Part shown: positions 26,831 through 35,588 of the stretch, in pieces
How the letters are laid out: each line of letters starts with the position of its first letter
Numbering within the stretch: the stretch's first letter is position 1
The notes under the pieces: generated by a model
What the model was told of the DNA's origin: nothing
The model's database searches: none
The model's input: the letters and a program-made list of their open reading frames with translations, nothing else
Position numbers and translations under genes: made by a program
Assembly (NCBI RefSeq): GCF_963674635.1
Contig: NZ_OY771475.1
Span: 4,075,001-4,139,000, forward strand
Origin: Breoghania sp.
GTDB lineage: Bacteria > Pseudomonadota > Alphaproteobacteria > Rhizobiales > Stappiaceae
DNA length: 64,000 nucleotides
Direction of reading: 5' to 3'

Positions 26831-26879
26831 CTTCCGGTCCTCCGTCTTGCGCGAGGTGCGCCTACGGAGAACCGGAAAG
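26831..26879. terminator. Long hairpin between convergent genes
   Basis: TTCCGGT/ACCGGAA and CTCCGT/ACGGAG pair across one mismatch (C26839 against A26870), and an inner GCGC-GAGGT-GCGC stem continues the arm. It lies between the 3' ends of the PaaK-like gene (plus) and rquA (minus). There is no T-run on either side, so it is a transcription barrier by position rather than a classical intrinsic terminator. Confidence 0.55.
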
Positions 26880-26901
26880 TTGCGAAGGGGCGGACCTGCG
26901 C

Positions 26902-27657
26902 CTATTCCGCGACGCGGGTCGCCACGACTTTCTGATACAGCCCGCCGAAGAAGGTCTTCTTGGTCCAGGTGAACTTGCTGGAAAGCTCACTGTAGTTCTG
27001 GATTTCGGAGGCGCAGAGCGAGGCGGCGAAGGGCTCAAGGAAGCGGAAGACCGCCCACATGATCGGGCCCATCGGGTGGAAGCGGTTCCACTGGTGATAA
27101 TCGACAAAGACCGCCTTGCCGCCGGGGCGCACGGCCTCCAGCACATTGTTGACGATACGGTACTTGTAGTCGTCCGGCACTTCATGCAGCAGGAAGAAGC
27201 AGCACACGCCGTCAAAGGTGCGGCCATAGGGCTCGATGGCATTGGCGTGAACCACGGTTGCGTGATCCATGCCTTCCAGCTTCTTGCGGCAACGCTTCAC
27301 CTGGATCGGCGTCACATCGCGCAATTCGTAGCTGCCAGTCGGACCCACCCGCTCGGCAAGCGTCTTAGGCAGGTAACCGTAGACATTGGCGGTCTGAAGC
27401 ATGTGGTCGCCGGGCTTGAACTCATCCACGGCGGCCTTCACCAGCTTGTTGGCATTGCCCCAGAGAATCGTCTGGACGACGATCTGGCGATCGAGGAGGG
27501 CGACGAGCCGCGGATTGACGTAAGCCCAGTCGTAGATTTCCTCCATGTAGGAAGGAAGCTCAGGCATTGTTGCTGTCGCGCGCGGTGCTGACGTTTCGGC
27601 AAGCGATTCGCCTACAGGCTCGCCAACAGTCTGGGCTTCTTCAAAAGATAGGGACAT
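26902..27657 (-). CDS. rquA: Rhodoquinone biosynthesis methyltransferase-like protein RquA
   Basis: RquA converts ubiquinone to rhodoquinone, the low-potential quinone used with fumarate reductase under low oxygen. The 251-residue protein from the ATG at 27657 carries the blocks I associate with the family: LPSYMEEIYDWAYVNPRLVA, ILWGNANKLVKAA, DVTPIQVKRCRKKL, CCFFLLHEVPDDYKYRIV, GGKAVFVDYHQWNRFHP and a C-terminal FFGGLYQKVVATR. The fold is a class I methyltransferase with an altered SAM-binding motif (MLQTANVYGYL in place of the Gly-rich loop). No other quinone or fumarate reductase gene is adjacent, which is usual for rquA. A longer N-terminal extension of 92 codons exists but is not family-like. 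Confidence 0.88.
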   Translation of the reverse strand: MSLSFEEAQTVGEPVGESLAETSAPRATATMPELPSYMEEIYDWAYVNPRLVALLDRQIVVQTILWGNANKLVKAAVDEFKPGDHMLQTANVYGYLPKTLAERVGPTGSYELRDVTPIQVKRCRKKLEGMDHATVVHANAIEPYGRTFDGVCCFFLLHEVPDDYKYRIVNNVLEAVRPGGKAVFVDYHQWNRFHPMGPIMWAVFRFLEPFAASLCASEIQNYSELSSKFTWTKKTFFGGLYQKVVATRVAE

Positions 27658-28236
27658 ATAAGAGACCTTCGGGCACGTTGAGATCGGCTCGGCGTCAGGG
27701 GGGTGGCTGTGCTTGGGAGCCTTGCAGCCATCTTCGATGTCATGCAGGCGAGCCACCGTTTCCGTCCAGGGTGGTTGCGGCCACGCATTGCGCCGACCCT
27801 TTTGATTGTGTGCGCAATGTTGTGTCGTGACTAGCGGCCTTTTTGTCTCCCCCCCTGGCAAGATCCTCCGCGGCGCTATGCAACCACGACGGGAGATGCT
27901 TTTGCAACCTCGTATAAAGCCGTGAGACCTCAAAAACTGTTGCTAAAGATCGTAACGAGATATTCCGATATTCATATAAGTCGCAAGGATTTGAGGAAAC
28001 ACGGCATTGAAGCCGGGGTCTTGATCAGCGGCGTGTGAAGGCCGAAGAGCCAGCATCCCCGGCCCGGGTCCACGGGGCTCTGCCTCAACCTCGCCGGGCA
28101 GGATCGGGGGCGTTCGGTACTGGGGTCCCCAATCGCGGCCTGGACATGGGGATGCGGCAGGTCGACGGGTGGCGGGGGCGACTTGTGCCGCCTTGCGCGA
28201 CGATATCCCGCGTGTCTGTCCGATCTCGGGTCTGGC
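27658..28236. other. Intergenic region upstream of rquA
   Basis: This stretch of nearly 580 bases lies between rquA, which starts here on the minus strand, and the 3' end of the GGDEF-EAL gene. It must contain the rquA promoter. The part around 27905-27985 is AT-richer than its surroundings. I looked for an FNR-type TTGAT-N4-ATCAA box because rquA is linked to anaerobic life and found only a poor half match at about 27802. No gene is convincing here. Confidence 0.5.
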
Positions 28237-30771
28237 CTAGCCCGCGACCTTGCGAACCCGCTTTTGCGGGGCGGCCTCCTCGGAGAGCGAAAAGGAGCGA
28301 CCGAGCAGCCCGGCCAACTGGTCTGCGGGCAGGGGGCGGCTGAACAGATAACCCTGCACCTGTGTGCAGCCCTCCTTTTGCAGATGCAGCAATTGTTCCT
28401 CGGTCTCCACCCCTTCGGCGGTTGTGGCGATCTGTAGGCTGCGGCCAAGGCCGGTGACCGCGCGCACAATGGCCGAGGCTTCCGGGCGATCGGACAGGGT
28501 GCGCACGAAATACTGGTCGATCTTGATCTTGTCGAAGGGGAATTTCTGCAGGTAGCTGAGCGAGGAATACCCCGTTCCGAAATCGTCCATCGCGATGTGG
28601 ATGCCGAGATCCTTCAGCGCGCGCAAGGAGCGAACATTGGCCTCGCTGTCGTGCAGGAGCACGGATTCGGTGATCTCCAGCTCGACGCGTCCAGGCTCGA
28701 TGCCCGACATTTCTAGCGCATGGGAGACGGCTTGCACGATCCGGTTGCCGCGAAACTGCACAGGAGACAGGTTGATCGCGATCCGGATATCGTTCGGCCA
28801 GTGAGTGGCCTCCCGGCAGGCCTGTTCCAGAACCCAGGCGCCGATATCCATGATCAGGCCGATTTCCTCCGCAAGCGGGATGAATTCCTGCGGCGGCACG
28901 AGCCCGCGGTCGGGATGGTTCCACCGCAACAGGGCCTCAAAGGCGCAGACGCGGCCCGTTCTGAGGGACACAAGCGGCTGATAGTAGAGGGTGAATTCCC
29001 TGGCATTCAACGCCCGGCGCAGGTCGAGCTCCATGGCGCGGCGCGCCTGAAGCCGGGTGTCCATCTCGGTTTCGAAATAGCGGAAGGTGCTTCGTCCGTC
29101 GTTCTTGGATCGATAGAGCGCCATGTCGGCATTCTTCAGCAGAAGATCCGGCTCCTGTCCGTCGTGCGGGGCAACCGCGATGCCGATGCTCGTCCCCACC
29201 ACCACCTGATGGCCGTCGATCTCGAAGGGGAGGCTGATCACCTCGATGAGACGGCTGGCAAGCCGGCTGGCTTCGGCGATCTGCTCGATATCGTTCAGGA
29301 TGATCGCGAATTCGTCGCCGCCCAGCCGCGCGACGAAGTCGCTGCGCCGCAACGTTGAAGTGAACCGCGTGGCGACCGCCTGAAGCAGCTTGTCGCCGAT
29401 CGGGTGGCCGAGCGTGTCATTGACGCCCTTGAAGTGGTCAAGGTCGAGGCAGAAAACGACCACCATGCCCTGAGACATCTGCGCTCGCTTCAGGGCCTCG
29501 TTCAGGCGTGTGCGAAACAGAACCCGGTTGGGCAGGCCGGTCAGCGCATCATGGTGGGCCATGTGCTCGATACGGGCCTCCGCCTTGCGCCGTTCGGTCA
29601 CGTCGACGACGGAAATGACGAAGGTCTTGCTCCCGGCGAGGTCCATACGCCGAACATAGGGATAGACCTCCATGATGGTTCCGTCGCTGCGCACATGGGC
29701 CCACACGTCCCGTCCCTGATAGGGCGCGTCCAGGTCGTTCAGGAACGCCTCGAATTCGTCGCGCCGGTTCCGGGGCACGATCTCCAACGTCGTCATGCTC
29801 AGGAACTGCTCGGCCGAATAGCCATAGTGGCGGATCGCCGCCTCGTTCACCTGCAGGATCTTCAGGCTTTCACTGTCCACCAGCCACATGGGCAACGGAT
29901 TGCCTTCGAACAGGATGCGGAAGGACCGTTCACGGTTCTTGATGTCGGCAATGTCGGTCAGGGTGACGGTGAGGAGTTCGCCCGCCGGAGAGACACTGAC
30001 CTTGAAATGGCGCAGCTCGTCGCTGCCGGGATAACTCACCTCGAAGCTGATCCGCTCGCCCTGTTTCGTTGCACGGGCGAGGTTTTCGATGACCTCCGAT
30101 TCCTCCAACTCAAGGCCGAGTTCGGACAGCCGGCTCCATTGCAGCCGTTCGGCTGGCAGGTTCAGGAGCCTCGATGCGCCCTCGTTGAAGGCGACGAACT
30201 GGAAATCAACGACCTCGCGATTGGCGTCCATGATGGCGGTCAGCGCGATCATGCCTTCATCGCTGGCGCCAAACATGGTGTCGACCACATCGTGCCGGGT
30301 CTCGCGCCGGTCGAGGACGAGGACGAACACCTCCGGGCCCCACAAGCTCGACAGCGGCAGCGCCCAAAGATCGTAGGTCTCGAATTGACCCTGCGCGACC
30401 TGATGGGTGGTCACCCGAGCGGGCTCCTTCGATTGCAGACAGTAGTGGATCGCGTCGCGCATGCTGTGGGCGCGATCCGGGCGCAGGCCGGAAAAGAGAA
30501 CGCCATCGCGCGGGATCTCGCCCCATTCGCCGAACGCGGAGCCGACGCGAGCCAGATTGTAATCCTCTTGCGAGGTTTGGACGACCAGCGCCATGCTGTC
30601 GGCGAAATGACCCAGATTTCCCAGTGCGACATTCTCGTAGGGCGGCAGAGCGCCATTGGCGGGGCGCTCCGAACGCCAGCGCAGCAACAGATAGTCGATT
30701 GCGCGTCGAGACATGGTAGGCGACGCCGTCTCCGGCGCAGATGGGGGGTGATCTGGTGTGTGGTGCTTCAA
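28237..30771 (-). CDS. PAS-GGDEF-EAL cyclic-di-GMP turnover protein
   Basis: This 844-residue cytoplasmic protein could both make and break cyclic-di-GMP. Order of parts: an N-terminal PAS-like region of the kind starting SRRAIDYLLLRWRS (about 20-150), a second PAS-like region (about 160-285), a clear PAS domain (about 290-400; ILFEGNPLPMWLVDSESLKI), a GGDEF domain with ARLGGDEFAIIL, and an EAL domain with CAFEALLRWNHPDRG, NLSPVQFRG, ELEITESVLL, MDDFGTGYSSLSYL and KIDQYFV. Both catalytic signatures are intact, so neither activity can be excluded. No membrane segment is seen. It is a single-gene unit next to rquA, so sensing of redox or oxygen state is possible but unproven. Confidence 0.9.
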   Translation of the reverse strand: MKHHTPDHPPSAPETASPTMSRRAIDYLLLRWRSERPANGALPPYENVALGNLGHFADSMALVVQTSQEDYNLARVGSAFGEWGEIPRDGVLFSGLRPDRAHSMRDAIHYCLQSKEPARVTTHQVAQGQFETYDLWALPLSSLWGPEVFVLVLDRRETRHDVVDTMFGASDEGMIALTAIMDANREVVDFQFVAFNEGASRLLNLPAERLQWSRLSELGLELEESEVIENLARATKQGERISFEVSYPGSDELRHFKVSVSPAGELLTVTLTDIADIKNRERSFRILFEGNPLPMWLVDSESLKILQVNEAAIRHYGYSAEQFLSMTTLEIVPRNRRDEFEAFLNDLDAPYQGRDVWAHVRSDGTIMEVYPYVRRMDLAGSKTFVISVVDVTERRKAEARIEHMAHHDALTGLPNRVLFRTRLNEALKRAQMSQGMVVVFCLDLDHFKGVNDTLGHPIGDKLLQAVATRFTSTLRRSDFVARLGGDEFAIILNDIEQIAEASRLASRLIEVISLPFEIDGHQVVVGTSIGIAVAPHDGQEPDLLLKNADMALYRSKNDGRSTFRYFETEMDTRLQARRAMELDLRRALNAREFTLYYQPLVSLRTGRVCAFEALLRWNHPDRGLVPPQEFIPLAEEIGLIMDIGAWVLEQACREATHWPNDIRIAINLSPVQFRGNRIVQAVSHALEMSGIEPGRVELEITESVLLHDSEANVRSLRALKDLGIHIAMDDFGTGYSSLSYLQKFPFDKIKIDQYFVRTLSDRPEASAIVRAVTGLGRSLQIATTAEGVETEEQLLHLQKEGCTQVQGYLFSRPLPADQLAGLLGRSFSLSEEAAPQKRVRKVAG

Positions 30772-30983
30772 GGTCGGGTCCGTGATGGCAGTGCCGTAGA
30801 GGCAGTCACCGCAGGTAAGATGATCAGCACTATTCGCACGGGATATTTTACAGAGTGATGACCATCCGGGGCGCCGAGGCCAGCCGGACAGGGTTTTATG
30901 AAAAACAGGGTGAATGAAACCTTTCGGCCGACTGGCTTCCTGCGCCGGTGGCCCTGGCTGGCCTGGTCAAATCGGCCAGCAGA

Positions 30984-31010
30984 CCCGGCGGGAGGCTGTC
31001 TCCCGCCGGG
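30984..31010 (-). terminator. Perfect 11-bp hairpin after the aldehyde dehydrogenase gene
   Basis: CCCGGCGGGAG pairs perfectly with CTCCCGCCGGG across a five-base loop, 30 bases past the stop of the minus-strand dehydrogenase gene. A-rich sequence precedes it on that strand, but only a weak T-rich tail follows, so it is a likely though not ideal intrinsic terminator. Confidence 0.6.
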
Positions 31011-31039
31011 GGCTTTCGTGTCTTTGCGATGCCGGATGC

Positions 31040-32476
31040 CTATTGCATCTGCGTGACGAAGCGGGTCTCCAGATAGGCTTCCAGGGCTTCCGAGCCACCT
31101 TCGGTGCCGTAGCCGGAATCCTTGATGCCGCCAAAGGGCACTTCCGGAACCGCCAGGCCCAGATGGTTGATGGTCATCATGCCGGCATTCACCCGCGTGG
31201 CAAGCGCGTGGGCGCGCTCGGAGGAGCTGGTGAAGGAGTAGGCCGCCAGACCGAAAGGCAGACGGTTGGCTTCCGTGAAGGCTTCCTCATCGTCGGCAAA
31301 GCGGTTGATCACCGCGACCGGCCCAAAGGGCTCCTCGTTCATGATGCGCGCGGTCGTCGGCACGTCGGTGAGCACGGTGGGCTCGAAGAAATAGCCCTGA
31401 TTACCGATGCGCTTGCCGCCGGTCTGGAGTGTTGCGCCCGCATCGACTGCGTCGCTGATCAAGCCTTCCAGTGCCGGGATACGTCGCTCGTTGGCGAGCG
31501 GGCCCATCTCCACACCGTCCTCAAGGCCGTTGCCGACCTTGGTTGCCTTGGAGGCTTCGATGAAGCCTTCGGTGAAGCGGTCGGCGACGCCTTCCTGGAT
31601 GAGGAAGCGGGTGGGCGAGACGCAGACCTGACCGGCGTTGCGGTACTTGTGGACCGACATCAGCTTGATCGCCTTTTCCACGTCCGCGTCATCGAAGACG
31701 ATGACCGGGGCGTGGCCGCCGAGCTCCATGGTGGCGCGCTTCATGTGCAGGCCCGCAAGCGCCGCAAGCTGCTTGCCGACCGGGGTGGAGCCGGTAAAGG
31801 AGATCTTGGCGATGGTCGGATGCGGGATCAGGTATTCGGAGATCTCGGAGGGAACGCCATAGACCAGGTTGATGACGCCGGCGGGGATGCCCGCATCGAC
31901 GAAGCAGCGGATCAGCTCAGCCGGTGAGGCCGGCGTTTCTTCCGGAGCCTTGACGATGATCGAGCAGCCGGTGGCAAGCGCGGCGGAGAGCTTGCGCACG
32001 ATCTGGTTGATCGGGAAGTTCCAGGGGGTGAAGGCGGCAACGGGGCCGACCGGCATCTTCATGGTCATCTGGATGGCGCCGGGAAAGCGCGAGGGGATGA
32101 TCTGGCCGTAGCTGCGGCGGCCTTCTTCGGCAAGCCAGTCGATGGTGTCCGCACCGCCGAGGACCTCTGCCTTGGACTGGCCCAGCGGCTTGCCGTTTTC
32201 CTTCGTCATGATCCACGCGATGTCGCTCGCGCGTTCACGCAGGAGATTGGCCGCCTTGCGCATCAGCTTGTAGCGGGCAAAGACCGAGGTTTCGCTCCAG
32301 ACCTTGAAGCCGCGTTCCACCGATTCAAGGGCGCGGTCGAGATCGGCCTTGCCGGCATGGGCGAGGCGACCGATCTCCTGGCCCGTGGCCGGGTCGATGA
32401 TTTCGAGTGTGCGGCCGTCGGCGGCATCGCACCATTCGCCATCGATAAAGAGCTGAACGCTGGGGTAGGTCGTCAT
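31040..32476 (-). CDS. NAD(P)-dependent aldehyde dehydrogenase, succinate-semialdehyde type
   Basis: This 478-residue enzyme belongs to the GabD branch of the aldehyde dehydrogenase superfamily and should oxidise succinate semialdehyde or a related aldehyde. The oxyanion-hole Asn is in FTPWNFPINQIVRK, the general base Glu in MELGGHAPVIVF, and the catalytic Cys in NAGQVCVSPTRFL. EEPFGPVAV and VPFGGIKDSGYGTEGG are the usual late motifs. The ATG at 32476 has a CCGGAG sequence ahead of it. It is a single-gene unit, so the physiological substrate is not fixed by neighbours. A glycine betaine aldehyde role is unlikely, since the subgroup motifs are of the succinate-semialdehyde type. Confidence 0.88.
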   Translation of the reverse strand: MTTYPSVQLFIDGEWCDAADGRTLEIIDPATGQEIGRLAHAGKADLDRALESVERGFKVWSETSVFARYKLMRKAANLLRERASDIAWIMTKENGKPLGQSKAEVLGGADTIDWLAEEGRRSYGQIIPSRFPGAIQMTMKMPVGPVAAFTPWNFPINQIVRKLSAALATGCSIIVKAPEETPASPAELIRCFVDAGIPAGVINLVYGVPSEISEYLIPHPTIAKISFTGSTPVGKQLAALAGLHMKRATMELGGHAPVIVFDDADVEKAIKLMSVHKYRNAGQVCVSPTRFLIQEGVADRFTEGFIEASKATKVGNGLEDGVEMGPLANERRIPALEGLISDAVDAGATLQTGGKRIGNQGYFFEPTVLTDVPTTARIMNEEPFGPVAVINRFADDEEAFTEANRLPFGLAAYSFTSSSERAHALATRVNAGMMTINHLGLAVPEVPFGGIKDSGYGTEGGSEALEAYLETRFVTQMQ

Positions 32477-33177
32477 GGGTAACTCCGGGTTCTCTTTCAG
32501 TCTGCCGACTTGGGTGACGGCTTGTTGTCCTCGCAGGAAATAGGGGGGGGCCGTTGAAGCTCAAGCTTTTGCCCTGACAAATGCCAGTTTGCGGCTTGAC
32601 GGCGACCCGGCTTTTCCTGCCCGACGCTTTCGCGGAAGGTGAGAGATGCGGCGGCGGCGGAAGAAGAAAGGCTCCCGTCGCCCGGTGCGGGACGTGACCT
32701 CCGGCTCCGTCTGTTGGAGTGGGGGAGGCGGAGGTCTTCCTAGCACGCCTTTAGGGAAGTTCGAAGCGGCGGGATGCTTCAAATTTCAGCTTTTGTTGCT
32801 CAAAAGAGAGCATAAGTGCGGCTTTACATTCGTATTCGGACAAGCCGATACTGAAAGCGTGGCGTTCGCGATCTCAATAACGTCGAGGAATTGAGAGCCT
32901 CGGGACAAGAGGGCCTGACCGGTCGGGAACCCCGACGGTCGGGGGAGGCGGCGATACGCAGGGTTCTGAGGGCTTTCCGGCGTTTTCGGAAAGGCGGTTG
33001 AGGCAAGCGCAGGGCATGATCGGGGCCTTTTCGGCCCACCCGGCTTTAGGGAGCCGGGGATTGGCCGGGCGCTTTGATCGGAGGCGCGGAGGGGCGGCCG
33101 GTCGGATTCACATTGGTGCGCCTGCAATTGCGGTCAGGCGGGCATGATGTCGACAGGTCGCGCACCGTTTCACACAT
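32477..33177. other. Intergenic region between divergent dehydrogenase and regulator genes
   Basis: About 700 bases contain the promoters of the minus-strand dehydrogenase and the plus-strand AraC-type regulator. Two small hairpins lie side by side at 33023-33037 (GGGCC-TTTTC-GGCCC) and 33039-33058 (CCCGGCT-TTAGGG-AGCCGGG). The regulator's ATG at 33178 has no clear Shine-Dalgarno sequence. No gene was recognised: the short frames in the middle are Arg- and Gly-rich and not protein-like. Confidence 0.5.
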
Positions 33178-34281
33178 ATGGACCATTCGGAGAACCCGGA
33201 CACGGCGGAAACCATCGGTTTCCTGCTCATCCCGAATTTCTCGATGATCGCGTTCGCCTCCGCGATCGAGCCGTTGCGTCTTGCCAATCATTTGAGCGGC
33301 AAGCCGCTTTATGACTGGGTGCTGCTCTCGCGCGATGGGGGGAGCGCGCAGGCGAGCAGCGGCATTCCCGTCGGTGTGTCCCATTCCATCAGCGATGCGC
33401 CTGCGCTGCCCGCGCTTGTCGTGTGCGCCGGTGTCGAGGGGCACTGGTATGACGACCGGCAGGTCCTGGCCTGGCTGAGGCGCGTGGCCTCCAAGGGCAC
33501 GGCGCTGGGCGCGGTCTGCACCGCGAGCCACATTCTGGCCCGCGCCGGGCTTCTCGATGGCTATCGCTGCACGGTGCATTGGGACAGTCTTGCAAGCTTC
33601 ACCGAGAACTTCCCAAATCTGGTCGCCACGGGGGAAATCTTCGCGGTCGATCGCAACCGCTTCACCTGCGCGGGCGGGACGGCGGCGGCCGACATGATGC
33701 TGCACCGGATTGCGGCGCGCCACGGCGAGGATCTTGCGGCGCGTATTTCCGAGCAGATGCTGCATGACAAGATCCGCCCGGCGGCGATGCAACAGAATGC
33801 GATCATCCAGCAGCCGCTGGGCGTGGAGCGGCAGGAGCTTCAGGCCGCCATCCGCCTCATGCTGGCGACCATCGAACAACCGCTGGACCTGCTGACGCTT
33901 TCCCGTCGGCTCGGCCAGTCGCGGCGCAATGTGGAGCGACTGTTCCGCACCTACATGAACTGCTCGCCGGGCAAGTATTATCTGGGGCTCCGGCTTATTC
34001 GCGCGCGCCAGCTTCTGCACCAGACGTCGAAGACGGTGCAGCAGGTGGCGGTGTGCTGCGGCTTTGTCTCGGCTGCCCATTTCAGCCGCTGTTACCGCGA
34101 TCACTACGGTGTGCCGCCGCGCTCCGACCAGATCGCCAACCGCTACCGGATGAGCGCATTTGCGGGAACGCAAGCCGCCGCGCACGCGCCGGTCGCGCTG
34201 GCGGACGAAGAGGCGATGACTGCCCTGGCGATGCTCGCCTCGGTGGAGGAAGATCTTGGCGAGGAGCGGGAGGCGTGGTGA
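33178..34281 (+). CDS. GATase1-like AraC regulator, GbdR-type
   Basis: This 367-residue regulator has an N-terminal DJ-1/PfpI (class I glutamine amidotransferase-like) domain and a C-terminal AraC double helix-turn-helix, the architecture of GbdR, which activates glycine betaine and dimethylglycine catabolism in Pseudomonas. The opening ETIGFLLIPNFSMIAFASAI, the nucleophile-elbow region LGAVCTASHILARAG and the HTH stretch TVQQVAVCCGFVSAAHFSRC support this. It heads the betaine island. The second regulator gene overlaps its stop by four bases (GTGA). It is the best candidate to bind the paired TGTCG sites upstream of dgcA and gbcA. Whether it responds to betaine, dimethylglycine or sarcosine is not shown. 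Confidence 0.85.
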   Translation: MDHSENPDTAETIGFLLIPNFSMIAFASAIEPLRLANHLSGKPLYDWVLLSRDGGSAQASSGIPVGVSHSISDAPALPALVVCAGVEGHWYDDRQVLAWLRRVASKGTALGAVCTASHILARAGLLDGYRCTVHWDSLASFTENFPNLVATGEIFAVDRNRFTCAGGTAAADMMLHRIAARHGEDLAARISEQMLHDKIRPAAMQQNAIIQQPLGVERQELQAAIRLMLATIEQPLDLLTLSRRLGQSRRNVERLFRTYMNCSPGKYYLGLRLIRARQLLHQTSKTVQQVAVCCGFVSAAHFSRCYRDHYGVPPRSDQIANRYRMSAFAGTQAAAHAPVALADEEAMTALAMLASVEEDLGEEREAW

Positions 34282-35431
34282 CCTCGGCAAGAGATCGGCA
34301 GATGGGAACTGACAGGACGGGCAACAGGTCGGCAGGCGGCGGGCTGACAGGTGATGGGCGGGCAGGCGGCGGGCAGGCAAGTTCTGGCCGACCGGCGCTT
34401 TCCGTCGGCTTCCTGCTGACCAACAATTTCACGCTGACGGCGCTTTCGAGTTTCATCGACGCGTTGCGGCTGGCGGCTGACGAGGGCGACGGCAGCCGTC
34501 CGATCCGCTGCCATTGGCATGTGCTGGGCAATGCGGATGAGCCGCGCAAATCAAGCTGCGGTATCACCGTTGCGCCAGATACCCCTTATGATTTCGATCT
34601 CTCCGGGCTCGACTATCTGGTCGTGGTGGGGGGGCTTCTCCATCGCGGACCGCAGCTCGATGCGCAAGGTGCGGCCTCTGTCTGGCGCGGGCGGCGAAAG
34701 CGGGTATCGCGCTGGTGGGGGTGTGCACGGGGAGTTTCGTGCTTGCGCGTTCCGGCCTCATGCAGGATCGGGCCTGCTGCGTGAGCTGGTATCATTTCCG
34801 CGATTTCATCGAGGAGTTCCCGCATCTCGTGCCGGTGGCCGAGCAGCTTTTCGTGGAGGATCGCGACCGCATCACCTGTTCGGGCGGGGCGGGGGTGGTC
34901 GATCTGGCGGCCCATCTGATCGAGCGGCACCTGGGGGCCCAGGCGGCCCAAAAGGCGATGCACATTCTTCAGGTCGACCCTGGCAGGGCCGCCAACCAGT
35001 CCCAGCCGCCGCCGCCCGTGGGCGGGCCGGTGCTGGATGGTCGCGTACGGCGCGCCATGCTGATGATGGAGCAGAACCTCGGCAATCCGCTCGCCATGGA
35101 GGAGATCGCGGCGCGTCTCAAGATCAGCACACGGCAGTTCGAGCGGGTTTTCCAGTCCGCCACTGGCATGAGCCCGAACCGTTTCTACCGGCTTTTGCGG
35201 CTGCGCTATGGGCTATGGATGCTGAAAACCTCGCCGCGCTCGGTGACCGACGTGGCCCTGGAGGCGGGCTTTGCCGATTGCGCGCATTTCTCCCGCCACT
35301 TCCGCGATGTCTTCGGGATCAATCCGTCGAAAGTGCGCAAACAGGCCGAGACGGTCGAGGCGGACATGATCCTGCCCATCAGCGGCGGAACCAGCCGGAA
35401 AACGCAGTACGACCCTAGGTTCCACGGTTGA
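34278..35431 (+). pseudogene. Second GATase1-like AraC regulator, frameshifted
   Basis: The 5' part, read from the GTG at 34278 that overlaps the previous stop (GGGAGG ahead of it), gives ALSVGFLLTNNFTLTALSSF to VVVGGLLHRGPQLDAQ, the expected first half of a GlxA-family domain. After about 34670 the frame becomes unlike the family, and the frame one base back carries the rest: RAAKAGIALVGVCTGSFVLA, then VSWYHFRDFIEEFPHLVP and a complete AraC domain (DVALEAGFADCAHFSRHFRD) ending at 35431. One missing base between about 34660 and 34700 accounts for it. An alternative ATG at 34302 avoids the overlap. It may be a true pseudogene, leaving one regulator for the island, or an assembly error. Confidence 0.7.
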
Positions 35432-35588
35432 GGAACATTGCCTTCAACGTGTGCTGCGCGCCGCAGCCATGTCGATACGCGACAGGTCCTCGATGTCGGA
35501 TATATTCAAATTCTGCGGCTTACCTGTTCTAGCGTAAGCTTGGCCTTCGGTTCCATTCTAGTCGAATGTGCCGAGGGGAGTTTGCGCT

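Noticed and set aside
27802..27817. Possible FNR-type box upstream of rquA
   Set aside because: TTGAT is followed by CGCAA at the wrong spacing and not by ATCAA, so only one half-site matches.
32646..32894. A small 82-codon gene in the 700-base intergenic region
   Set aside because: The product is a Lys/Arg run followed by Gly-rich sequence, with no ribosome-binding site and no family resemblance.
34500..35418. A separate 299-codon frame overlapping the second regulator
   Set aside because: It is a third-frame shadow of the frameshifted AraC-type gene, with no helix-turn-helix or other domain.
35432..35588. A glycine riboswitch ahead of soxB
   Set aside because: No tandem aptamer-like structure or conserved core was seen in the short leader. 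Regulation by the AraC-type proteins is a better explanation.
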